Source of the DNA: Clostridiales bacterium
Lineage (GTDB): Bacteria > Bacillota > Clostridia > Saccharofermentanales > Saccharofermentanaceae
NCBI GenBank assembly: GCA_017509245.1
Contig: JAFWQC010000038.1
Location: 1-45,141, forward strand
DNA: 45,141 bases
Direction: 5' to 3'
The translations under genes were made by a program, and so were the position numbers. The notes beneath the pieces are model-generated. The model searched no databases and was not told where the DNA came from. It was given only the letters and a program-made list of their open reading frames with translations. Positions 34,074 through 41,978 of this stretch are shown here, piece after piece (positions within the stretch are counted from its first letter, which is position 1; the number at the start of each line of letters is the position of its first letter).

Positions 34074-35441
34074 ATGGATATAAAAACAGCTGAGAAATTC
34101 ATGGAAAAGCTCGTTAAGGCGGGCAAGGAATTCGGCTTTGAAGAGTGCGAAGCTGCCTTTGCCTCCGAGAATTCCATGAGCATAGATATATTGAACGGAG
34201 AAGTCTCCAGTTATGAGAACAGCGCAACGAGTTCGCTTTCTTTCAGAGGCTTGAAGAACGGACAGATGGGATATTGCTCGTCCAATATCCTTGAAGAGTC
34301 ATCGATTGATTTCCTTTTAAGATCTGCAATGGAGAACTGCGAGGTCTTAAATGACGAGGATCCCCAGTTCATCTATTGCGATGAGAATAATAAAAATCTT
34401 TATTTCTCACAGGTTACGGATGCTTATTCAAAGAATACATACAAGAGCTTTTCTGAGCTCGGTCTTAATCTTGAGAAAGCAATACTTGCATTGGATTCAA
34501 GGATCGATGCAGTTGATTTCCTTACTGTTGCATGCAGCACGGGTCCTTATCTCATCATTAACTCAAAGGGGCTTCATTCTTACCGGGATTCCGACGGAAT
34601 CTCTATTGTAGCTTCTGCAAGGGCAACGGATGAGGACGGCAGCGTCAAGAGCGGAGATCATTACTGGATCGGCAAGGACATTGATAATTTCGATATTGAT
34701 GCATTCCTTGCCAAGTTCGGCGAAAAGCTTCTAGGCAAGATGGGCGCTAAGTCCTGCAAATCAGATAATTACAGCGTAGTCTTTAAAGCTGAAGCATTCC
34801 AGCAGTTCTTTATGGCTTTCTTCAGCAATTTCATGGCTACTCCGATGCAAAGAGGACTTTCATTACTGGCTGACAGGGAAGGGGAGACCATTGCATCTTC
34901 CGTATTCACATTGAAGGAAGAGCCAATGTATGAGAAAGCTCTTACCAAGATTCCTTTTGACGATGAAGGCGTTCTTACAACTGCGAAAGCAATCATCGAT
35001 AAAGGTGTTTTTGCGACTGCATTATATAACTTAAAGTCCGCGAATAAAGCAGGCCGTCCGTCTTCCGGAAACGGTTTCAGAGGCGGCAGCAATGTTGGCG
35101 AACTTCCTACGAATCTTATCGTCGAGCCGGGTGATTATACCTTTGAAGGGCTCCTTGAAGAGGCCGGTAACGGTATAATCCTGTCAGACCTTTCCGGTTT
35201 ACATGCAGGTGTTAATGCAATAAGCGGAGACTTTTCGCTACTTTGTGAAGGCTATTTGATCGAAAACGGCAAAAAGGGAAGACCTGTTGAACAAATAACT
35301 GTTGCAGGAAACTTCTATGATGTAATAAAATCTATCAAGTCTGTAGGAAATGATATAATTAACGTGCCTTCAGGCGAGGGAGAATTCTTTACTCCATCAG
35401 TTTTGGTAAGTTCACTGGCTATATCCGGTGACGAAGAATAA
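34074..35441 (+). CDS. tldE: TldE/PmbA-like partner subunit
   Basis: This 455-residue protein has the same fold as TldD but lacks an HExxxH motif, as expected for TldE/PmbA. It retains the C-terminal GLHAGVNAISGDFSL signature. GAGGAA precedes the ATG. With tldD it should form one heterodimer. No small modified-peptide precursor gene is apparent next to it. Confidence 0.9.
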   Translation: MDIKTAEKFMEKLVKAGKEFGFEECEAAFASENSMSIDILNGEVSSYENSATSSLSFRGLKNGQMGYCSSNILEESSIDFLLRSAMENCEVLNDEDPQFIYCDENNKNLYFSQVTDAYSKNTYKSFSELGLNLEKAILALDSRIDAVDFLTVACSTGPYLIINSKGLHSYRDSDGISIVASARATDEDGSVKSGDHYWIGKDIDNFDIDAFLAKFGEKLLGKMGAKSCKSDNYSVVFKAEAFQQFFMAFFSNFMATPMQRGLSLLADREGETIASSVFTLKEEPMYEKALTKIPFDDEGVLTTAKAIIDKGVFATALYNLKSANKAGRPSSGNGFRGGSNVGELPTNLIVEPGDYTFEGLLEEAGNGIILSDLSGLHAGVNAISGDFSLLCEGYLIENGKKGRPVEQITVAGNFYDVIKSIKSVGNDIINVPSGEGEFFTPSVLVSSLAISGDEE

Positions 35442-35461
35442 ATCAAAAGAGGTATTAGGTA

Positions 35462-36742
35462 ATGGGCAATTCAGTTGACACAATCGCACTTCATGGCGGC
35501 TATAATCCCGGCAACGGTGAACCTCGTCAGGTTCCGATCTATCAGAGCACAACGTGGAAGTATGCCACATCTGAAGACATGGGCAAGCTCTTCGATCTCG
35601 AAGCATCAGGTTATTTTTACACCAGACTTCAGAACCCCACTAATGATTACGTTGCTTCCAAGCTTTGCGCAATGGAAGGCGGTTTTGCAGGAATGCTCAC
35701 ATGCTCCGGCCAGGCTGCTAACTTCTTTGCAGTATTCAATATCTGCGAAGCAGGCGATCACTTCATCGCATCAGCAAACATCTACGGCGGAACATATAAT
35801 CTCTTCGGCGTAACCTTCAAGAAGATGGGCATCGAGTGCACATTTGTTGACCAGACACTGCCTCTTGAAGAACTCCAGAAATATATCAGACCTAACACAA
35901 AGTGCGTATTCGGTGAGACGATCACGAACCCCACAGTTGACGTTCTCGATATTGAGAAGTTTGCTGCACTTGCACACAACAACGGCATCCCGCTCATCAT
36001 GGACAACACATTTGCAACACCTGTAAACTGCCGTCCTTTCGAATTCGGATGCGATATCGTTACACACTCAACAACAAAGTACATCGACGGCCACGGCTCA
36101 TCAGTAGGCGGCGCAATCATCGATTCCGGCAACTTTGACTGGATGGCTCATGCAGACAAGTTCCCCGGACTTTGCACACCTGACGAGTCTTATCACGGCC
36201 TCACATATGCTACCAAGTTCGGCAAGGCAGCTTACATCACAAAGGCAACAGCTCAGCTCATGAGAGACTTCGGCTCGATCCAGTCACCTCAGAATGCTTA
36301 CTATATCCAGCTCGGTCTTGAGTCATTGCCCGTACGTATGGCTCGTCATTGCGCTAATGCACAGAAGGTAGCTGAATTCCTGGCTTCCGATGACCGTATT
36401 GCATGGGTCAAGTATCCCGGTCTTGAGAGCGATTCACAGCACGAACTCGCAAAGAAGTACTGCCCTAAGGGAACATGCGGCGTAATGTGCTTCGGCGTAA
36501 AGGGAGGAAGAGAGGCTTCCATCAAGTTCATGGATTCTCTTGAATTCGCTACGATCGCTACACACGTTGCTGACTGCAAGACTTTGTTGCTGCATCCCGC
36601 ATCACATACACACAGACAGCTTACAGACGAGCAGCTTGCAGAAGCAGGAATCCCCGGTGACCTTATCAGATTCTCCGTCGGTATGGAAGATCCTGATGAC
36701 ATCATTGCAGACCTCAAGCAGGCTTTGGATAAGATAGGCTGA
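35462..36742 (+). CDS. metY: O-acetylhomoserine sulfhydrylase-type PLP enzyme
   Basis: This 426-residue Cys/Met-metabolism enzyme has the PLP lysine in STTKYIDGHG (Lys206), QVPIYQSTTW and YTRLQNPT at the N-terminus, and RFSVGMEDPDDIIADL at the C-terminus. Length and motifs fit MetY, which makes homocysteine from O-acetylhomoserine and sulfide. Related lyases or cystathionine gamma-synthase are alternatives. The SD is AGAGG. It closes the rightward gene series. Confidence 0.88.
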   Translation: MGNSVDTIALHGGYNPGNGEPRQVPIYQSTTWKYATSEDMGKLFDLEASGYFYTRLQNPTNDYVASKLCAMEGGFAGMLTCSGQAANFFAVFNICEAGDHFIASANIYGGTYNLFGVTFKKMGIECTFVDQTLPLEELQKYIRPNTKCVFGETITNPTVDVLDIEKFAALAHNNGIPLIMDNTFATPVNCRPFEFGCDIVTHSTTKYIDGHGSSVGGAIIDSGNFDWMAHADKFPGLCTPDESYHGLTYATKFGKAAYITKATAQLMRDFGSIQSPQNAYYIQLGLESLPVRMARHCANAQKVAEFLASDDRIAWVKYPGLESDSQHELAKKYCPKGTCGVMCFGVKGGREASIKFMDSLEFATIATHVADCKTLLLHPASHTHRQLTDEQLAEAGIPGDLIRFSVGMEDPDDIIADLKQALDKIG

Positions 36743-36766
36743 TCTAAAACAATAGAATAAATCTTT

Positions 36767-36800
36767 AAGAACTGTCTCATTTAGGGGCAGTTCTTTTTTT
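36767..36800 (+). terminator. Terminator after metY
   Basis: AAGAACTG...CAGTTCTT stem with a loop of about twelve bases, followed by a run of eight T. It lies 24 bases after the metY stop. Confidence 0.92.
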
Positions 36801-36817
36801 GAATTTTTGAATTTTAG

Positions 36818-36949
36818 AGCCTGGCATCGTAAGAGGCAGGGCGGTGCTTGCACCGTCTTGAACACAACACAGCATCTGCCTAGGATTCGCAGTCAATGAG
36901 GCCTGTTGGCCAGGCTTGCCGTTCATTGACGGCGAAGACTGCAGATGCT
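36818..36949. repeat. Nested inverted repeats, possible structured RNA or mobile remnant
   Basis: CGGTGC/GCACCG form a tight hairpin at 36842-36855. AGCATCTGC (36871-36879) pairs with GCAGATGCT (36941-36949). Inside it, TTCGC/GCGAA (36886-36890, 36932-36936), GTCAATGA/TCATTGAC (36892-36899, 36923-36930) and GCCTG/CAGGC (36901-36905, 36911-36915) nest. AGCCTGGC (36818) can also pair with GCCAGGCT (36909-36916), giving an alternative fold. Confidence 0.7.
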
Positions 36950-37064
36950 ACGAAGCAAAAATCACCACCAAAAATGTAACCCATTTCCCTTCCGAACAAA
37001 AAACGAACATTTATTCGATGAAGATGTGAACACGAAAATAGGAGACAGGTTTATCTATAGTTTT

Positions 37065-37178
37065 TTGTCGGTTTATTGCAGTAATTTCAGGTATGGTTTG
37101 TAGGGAATTGTCGGTAAAGTCTGCAAATTGTCGGAAATTCTGTAGACGTTCAGAGATTGATGTAATACACGCTGTCGG
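37065..37178 (+). repeat. TTGTCGG repeats with TGCAG partners
   Basis: TTGTCGG occurs at 37065, 37108 and 37128, and CTGTCGG at 37172. Three of the four are followed within about ten bases by TGCAG or CTGCA, and the fourth by CTGTAG. Together they look like degenerate direct repeats. Confidence 0.55.
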
Positions 37179-37558
37179 ATCTTTGCAGGAATTTGAAATG
37201 ATCTCGATTAATCCGAATAAATAAAACGAATCATTAATAAGAATTCAATGAAATCATTATATGAATCAATCCGGAAGTGATTACAGAATTAAATATGTGA
37301 GTACGTTAAATAGATATGCATTAAGAAAATCAAATATAAAAGTATTTCGAACTGGAAAAAGAATATGTTTCATAAGACACACCGAATCAGACTTTGAAAG
37401 AGGCTGATTCCGGAAAAGGGATATTTTCGAGCACGCTAAAACGATCATACGCACGTTTAATGTATTTTTACCTCTTCTCAATTCACCAAAATTGTAATTA
37501 TACCGAATTGCATATAGAGAGAAATTACGAAAACGGGCAGATCATGGATTTGGGGAAA

Positions 37559-38116
37559 TCAGGTATAGACGACTTCTTTCCTGCCTTTACTTCTCAGGTA
37601 GATCGTAAATACTACTCTGATGATTGCCAGGACAATGACTATTCCGATGAGGTCGATCAATACGTCGACGATCGATCCGTCGCGGCCCATGACGAACAGC
37701 TGATGATATTCATCAAAGATCGCATTAAGGATCGTGAACCATAATGTGAAAATGATGTTCATCTCGTTATCGGATCTCATGAGCTTAACCGGGCTCTCGG
37801 CATATGATGTCTTATTTGAGATCTTGTTGGTTGATGACAGAGCCATGTATGACAGGAATGTCAGCAATGCGAATTCCGATGCATGGGCAGCCATTCTGAG
37901 TACGCTGTCATCGTAGAGCTCTGTTCCGAACATCTCGTTGATAAAGCTTAGGAAAACGTGAGACAGATCTGATGATTCAGACGCATTCTCGGAAGATAAA
38001 TGGAAGATTACTATTATCCAGATGATCGTCAGGATCCAGAAAAAACCTGCCAAAAGGGAATATCTTATCGATATTTCCTTCTCGTGAGCCTTGTTGATGA
38101 TCTTTTTGGTAGTCAT
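37559..38116 (-). CDS. VanZ-like family membrane protein
   Basis: This 185-residue protein has about four hydrophobic segments and the VanZ-type signature FDEYHQLFVMGRDGSIVDVLID near its C-terminal half, plus AHASEFALLTFLSY. VanZ-like proteins are small integral membrane proteins, some linked to teicoplanin resistance and phage entry, but most uncharacterised. GGGAAG is close to the ATG. It lies 37 bases after smpB and is probably co-transcribed. Confidence 0.85.
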   Translation of the reverse strand: MTTKKIINKAHEKEISIRYSLLAGFFWILTIIWIIVIFHLSSENASESSDLSHVFLSFINEMFGTELYDDSVLRMAAHASEFALLTFLSYMALSSTNKISNKTSYAESPVKLMRSDNEMNIIFTLWFTILNAIFDEYHQLFVMGRDGSIVDVLIDLIGIVIVLAIIRVVFTIYLRSKGRKEVVYT

Positions 38117-38153
38117 ATCTTCCCTGCTGACTTTTATATAGACTTATTATATA

Positions 38154-38630
38154 TCAATCCTGATATTTTTTTGCGTTCTTCATTGCTCTGTCGATGTCTC
38201 TTGCAGCTTCTTTTTTGGCCATGACATCACGCTTGTCGTAATCTTTCTTACCTCTGGCAAGACCGATCTCAAATTTGACTTTGCTGTCTTTGAAGTAACA
38301 TTTGGTGGGCACCAGCGTAAGACCGTCCTGTTTGACGGTTGAATAAAGCCTGATGATCTCTCTTTTGTGCATCAGGAGCTTTCTGGTGCGCTCGGGGTCA
38401 AGATTATATCTGTTGCCGTTCTCGTAAGGGCTTATGTGAACGCCGATGAGCCACATTTCGCCGTCTTTTACCTGGACGTACGAATCCTTGAGGTTTATCT
38501 TCCCTGCCCTTAAGCTCTTTACTTCCGTTCCGGAAAGAGCCACACCCGCTTCAAACCTCTCCTCGATGAAATAATCGTGGTAGGCTTTACGGTTTTCTGC
38601 TATTAATTTTGTTCCTTTTTTGATTGCCAT
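38154..38630 (-). CDS. smpB: SsrA-binding protein
   Basis: This 158-residue SmpB has the expected ENRKAYHDYFIEE start, GTEVKSLRAGKINLKDSYV and the basic C-terminal tail (GKKDYDKRD...AMKNAKKYQD). It binds tmRNA and brings it to stalled ribosomes. The ATG at 38630 gives the family-standard N-terminus although no clear SD is seen. An in-frame ATG at 38675 is unlikely. No tmRNA gene is visible in the window. Confidence 0.95.
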   Translation of the reverse strand: MAIKKGTKLIAENRKAYHDYFIEERFEAGVALSGTEVKSLRAGKINLKDSYVQVKDGEMWLIGVHISPYENGNRYNLDPERTRKLLMHKREIIRLYSTVKQDGLTLVPTKCYFKDSKVKFEIGLARGKKDYDKRDVMAKKEAARDIDRAMKNAKKYQD

Positions 38631-38767
38631 AATCGTATATTTTATATTCAAACTTATTTTTTGCAAATTTAACAAGATTTTCAGAAGATTAGTGTTATAG
38701 TCTACATGTAAATAATAATTGAAGATTACTGTGCATAATTATGCCCGCTTATATCAGGAGTTAATGA

Positions 38768-39394
38768 ATGTATAACGTTAGAGGTTTTATAATTCCGATC
38801 GCCGTGTTCATTGTAGCGGTATCTGCGCTGCTCTTTACGGCACGATATTTTGACAGAAGACCTGTCCAGGCTGCTGAGGGCAGTTATGAGACGACGGCTC
38901 CTGCCGTAACTGAGTCAACTGAGGCTGCAAAGGCTACGGCAACTCCCACTCCGGCTCCTAAAAAAGCTACAAATACACCTACAAGCACTCCTGAACCTAC
39001 TAATACTCCAACACCCTCCCCTACTAATACACCTGTTCCGCAGAATAATAACAATAACTACACATACACGCCTCCGCGCAGAAATACAAGCACCTCTACG
39101 ACTGTACCTGAGCCTACTGTTACAACTGGTGGAGAAGGCACTGAGACTGGTGGCGGTTCCGGCTCTGAAGGCGAAGGCGGCAGTGGATCTGAAACCGGTG
39201 GCGGCGGCTCCGAGAGCGGCGGTGGTTCTGGTTCTGAGTCTGGCGGCGGATCTGAATCCGGTGGTGGTTTTGAAAGCGGCGGAGGTTCCGGCTCTGAGTC
39301 AGGCGGCAGTGGATCTGAAACCGGTGGCGGCGGCTCCGAGAGCGGCGGTGGTTCTGGTTCTGAGTCTGGTGGCGGATCTGAATCTGACGGCTGA
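38768..39394 (+). CDS. Anchored low-complexity protein with Pro/Thr stalk and Gly/Ser/Glu repeats
   Basis: This 208-residue protein has an N-terminal hydrophobic helix (about 6-26), then a Thr/Pro/Ala stalk (TPTPAP, NTPTSTPEPT) to about residue 118. A tail of nearly pure Gly, Ser and Glu (GGGSGSES, GSGSETGGGGSESGGG) follows. The tail is encoded by near-identical DNA repeats with a 126-base offset. No catalytic domain is present. SD CAGGAG precedes the ATG by seven bases. It is likely an exposed wall-spanning spacer or disordered surface protein. Repeat number may vary. Confidence 0.75.
   Translation: MYNVRGFIIPIAVFIVAVSALLFTARYFDRRPVQAAEGSYETTAPAVTESTEAAKATATPTPAPKKATNTPTSTPEPTNTPTPSPTNTPVPQNNNNNYTYTPPRRNTSTSTTVPEPTVTTGGEGTETGGGSGSEGEGGSGSETGGGGSESGGGSGSESGGGSESGGGFESGGGSGSESGGSGSETGGGGSESGGGSGSESGGGSESDG
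39177..39384 (+). repeat. Direct repeat of about 82 bp within the Gly/Ser/Glu gene
   Basis: The segment 39177-39258 recurs at 39303-39384 with one or two mismatches. The offset of 126 bases equals 42 codons. Shorter units (GGCTCCGAGAGCGGCGG type) repeat inside each. Confidence 0.85.
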
Positions 39395-39430
39395 TAAGAG
39401 AATCAAGATTTAAGCTATAATGATTGATCT

Positions 39431-40450
39431 TTACATCTGAAGTGACGGATAAGCGTTGAGATCCAATGTGTCACGCTTGCCGTTAATGTACTCGTAGTAT
39501 CCGCAGGAAGCTATCATTGCAGCATTATCCGTACAGTATTTAAGTTCAGGATAGTAGAGCTTAACGCCCTTTTTCTTTGCTTCTTTCGCGAAAACATCCC
39601 TTAGGAATGAATTGGCTGAAACGCCGCCCGCAAGGCAGAGTTTCTTTATGCCGGTCTGTTTTACTGCTGACATAGTATTCTTGAGCAATGTCTCGGCAAT
39701 CGCATTCTGATAAGATGCGGCAAAATCCTTTAGATCGATCTCTTCACCTTTTTGTTTCAGGCCATTCAGGAGATTTAGCGCTGAGGTCTTAAGACCAGAG
39801 AAAGAGAAATCGAGTGTGTCTGCCATATGAGTTTTCGAGAACGCATAACGGGTAATGTCGCCCCCCTGCCCTGCTTTGTCCATCTTGGGACCACCGGGAT
39901 AACCGAGACCGACAACACGGGCGATCTTATCAATAGCTTCGCCTGCTGCATCATCTCTGGTGCGGCCTAGAACGGTCATGTCTGTATAATCGTCAACACG
40001 GACGATCATGGAGTTGCCGCCGCTGACGCAAAGGCACAAAAATGGCGGCTCCAGCTCTTCAAAACAAAGATAATTAGCGGCTATATGTCCTTTTAGGTGG
40101 TTTACACCTAAAAGAGGCTTGCCTGAAACTTCGCATAGACCTTTGGCACACGATAGGCCAACGAGCAGCGCACCTACAAGACCGGGGCCGTAAGTAACAG
40201 CAACCGCATCAATGTCGTTGAGCGTTACTCCGGCGTCAGATAAAGCCTTTTGGACGGTCGGATATACAGCGTCTACATGCATTCGTGAAGCAAGCTCAGG
40301 AACTACACCGCCGTACTGTTCATGGAAATCAGCCTGGGATGCAATGCAGTTGCTTAAGATCACACGTCCGTTCTTAACTACGGATGCGGCTGTCTCGTCA
40401 CACGAACTCTCGATGCCGAGTATCAGGATGTCTTTTTCTAAACTTATCAT
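39431..40450 (-). CDS. tsaD: tRNA N6-threonylcarbamoyladenosine transferase subunit
   Basis: This 339-residue TsaD has the metal-binding NHLKGH (His118, His122), ESSCDETAASVV at the N-terminus, SGGNSMIV, and LAGGVSANSFLR. It transfers threonylcarbamoyl to A37 of ANN-decoding tRNAs with TsaB and TsaE. It overlaps the stop of the upstream hydrolase gene by four bases and ends the five-gene leftward operon. Confidence 0.96.
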   Translation of the reverse strand: MISLEKDILILGIESSCDETAASVVKNGRVILSNCIASQADFHEQYGGVVPELASRMHVDAVYPTVQKALSDAGVTLNDIDAVAVTYGPGLVGALLVGLSCAKGLCEVSGKPLLGVNHLKGHIAANYLCFEELEPPFLCLCVSGGNSMIVRVDDYTDMTVLGRTRDDAAGEAIDKIARVVGLGYPGGPKMDKAGQGGDITRYAFSKTHMADTLDFSFSGLKTSALNLLNGLKQKGEEIDLKDFAASYQNAIAETLLKNTMSAVKQTGIKKLCLAGGVSANSFLRDVFAKEAKKKGVKLYYPELKYCTDNAAMIASCGYYEYINGKRDTLDLNAYPSLQM

Positions 40451-41481
40451 TTATCTTCAACCAGATAGTATGAATTAAGGAAATCTGTAATCGAATTCAT
40501 GTAAAGGTTCTTGTTAATGCCGTATTCTTCCAGATAACCTGCGCCGGCGACCATTACGCTCCTGGTGATGCTGGAATTGAGCCTGTTGCGCTCAGTGATA
40601 ATCTGGTCGATCTTATCGGCTCCGATGAAAGTATCGTGACCGCCATAGATTATAAGGACAGGTATCGGAAGTCTTGCAATCTCTGCTGCAAGGCTTACAT
40701 TCTCGCCGCCTGAAGATACTCTGATCGCATAAGGAACAGAATACTGGGTAATGAATCCCAGAGGCTCGCTCTGAACAACTTCAGGACGGATATAATCATC
40801 TGACTCTTTTGCCGGAGAATCAAGGATCATGCCGATAACATATGACTTGTCGAAGCCGAGATTTCTAATATTCTGGCTGTAACCGGAAAGGACCATCTCC
40901 GGCGCACCTGCCGGCGGAAGACTTTTATAAGCGATGATAGATGATGTGCATCCTGTGCCGATACCATATAAGATAACGTCGGTCGTTACTGAGATCTGTT
41001 TAACGATCGCAATGGCACCTAATACATCCTGCCATTCAAGATATCCGTAGGAACAGATATCGCCGCCTGATGTACCTGAATTTCGCTGATCGAACATGAA
41101 TACGTTATAACCGCTCTCAAGCCAGCCTTCGATCATATCGATCATTTCAACGCCGAACGGAAGTCTGTTAGAGCCTGCGTCATGAACAACTATTATGGTC
41201 GAGATAGGCTTTTTGGTCTTAAAGAACCATCCCTGAAGAGATGTCTGGCCGTCAGCAGACTCAAAACTTGTTGTGCTGTACGAAGGAAGAATGTTGGAAG
41301 GAACATTGGTTACTTCGTATTTGTTGATGTTCATCAATCTGTTTGACGAGAAAACGGTCAGTGCGATAAATGAGATAAGGATAAACGCAATGATACTTAA
41401 TACCAGTGCGAGTCTCATGACGAAAGGGTTTTTACGCCTTGTCGCATTGCCGTTAAAACTGACGAATCCTCTGTTTGCCAT
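40447..41481 (-). CDS. Membrane-anchored alpha/beta-hydrolase-fold protein lacking catalytic Ser and His
   Basis: This 344-residue protein has a membrane helix (about 22-45) and an extracytoplasmic hydrolase fold. The elbow reads YGIGTGCTS with Gly175 where the catalytic Ser should be. The C-terminal base position reads GAGYLE with Tyr316 in place of His. Asp283 (GGHDTF) is kept. It therefore resembles a pseudo-enzyme. Its ends overlap dut (TAATG) and tsaD (ATGA), so it is co-translated with housekeeping genes. It may have a binding or structural role. Confidence 0.8.
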   Translation of the reverse strand: MANRGFVSFNGNATRRKNPFVMRLALVLSIIAFILISFIALTVFSSNRLMNINKYEVTNVPSNILPSYSTTSFESADGQTSLQGWFFKTKKPISTIIVVHDAGSNRLPFGVEMIDMIEGWLESGYNVFMFDQRNSGTSGGDICSYGYLEWQDVLGAIAIVKQISVTTDVILYGIGTGCTSSIIAYKSLPPAGAPEMVLSGYSQNIRNLGFDKSYVIGMILDSPAKESDDYIRPEVVQSEPLGFITQYSVPYAIRVSSGGENVSLAAEIARLPIPVLIIYGGHDTFIGADKIDQIITERNRLNSSITRSVMVAGAGYLEEYGINKNLYMNSITDFLNSYYLVEDK

Positions 41482-41978
41482 TAGTTCACACCACTGGATC
41501 CGAATCCGCCGCCACGGTCTTCACCGATGGCTTTAACATCATCAGTTTCTTTAAAGCTGCAGTATTCGACCTTTGCAACTACCATCTGCGCGATACGGTC
41601 ACCTTTACGGATCTTGTAAGTACCATGAATGCAGCCTTTCTGGTCAAGCGTTAAAGGCTCAGCTTCGATACCTTCTTCATGCATCATTGAAGCGTTATAG
41701 ACTATTACGTTTACTTCATCCCTGTAACCGCAGTCAATGGTTCCGGGGCTGTTAGGAATGCGGAGAGGCGTTTTGAGAGAAACTCCGCTCCTGGGTCTTA
41801 TCTGAACTTCATATCCGTAAGGAATAGCAAGCTTGATCCCTACAGGAACAAGAGCAGATCTTCCGGGTTCGATGATAACTTCTTCAGCGGCATAGAGATC
41901 CATGCCTGCATCGCCGTTATGAGCATATGCCGGAAGCTTGGCGTCTTCCCTGCACTTTTCGATATAGATCTCAGTCAT
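41481..41978 (-). CDS. dut: Deoxyuridine 5'-triphosphate nucleotidohydrolase
   Basis: This 165-residue trimeric-type dUTPase shows all five motifs: AGMDLYA, RPRSGVSLK, PGTIDCGYRDE, KGDRIAQMVV and the C-terminal RGGGFGSSG. It hydrolyses dUTP to dUMP. The ATG at 41978 follows GGGAGG; an in-frame ATG at 42038 lies well inside the preceding gene. The start overlaps the U32 gene by eight bases. Confidence 0.95.
   Translation of the reverse strand: MTEIYIEKCREDAKLPAYAHNGDAGMDLYAAEEVIIEPGRSALVPVGIKLAIPYGYEVQIRPRSGVSLKTPLRIPNSPGTIDCGYRDEVNVIVYNASMMHEEGIEAEPLTLDQKGCIHGTYKIRKGDRIAQMVVAKVEYCSFKETDDVKAIGEDRGGGFGSSGVN

Larger units (their letters stand above)
36801..37558. other. Gene-free region with structured DNA and repeats
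   Basis: No open frame here has an SD and convincing protein character. The first part (36818-36950) is unusually structured and more GC-rich. The middle (37065-37178) carries TTGTCGG repeats. From about 37200 to 37558 it is AT-rich and I see nothing recognisable apart from frames antisense to the vanZ-like gene. Confidence 0.7.

Noticed and set aside
37394..37744. 116-residue open frame on the plus strand
   Set aside because: Its second half is antisense to the vanZ-like gene, it has no good SD, and its first half is in AT-rich non-coding DNA.
38117..38768. tmRNA gene next to smpB
   Set aside because: The adjoining gaps are short and contain no tRNA-Ala-like ends or tag reading frame.
39129..39413. 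94-residue Ala/Val-rich open frame
   Set aside because: It is an alternative frame through the Gly/Ser/Glu repeats, kept open by the repeat composition.
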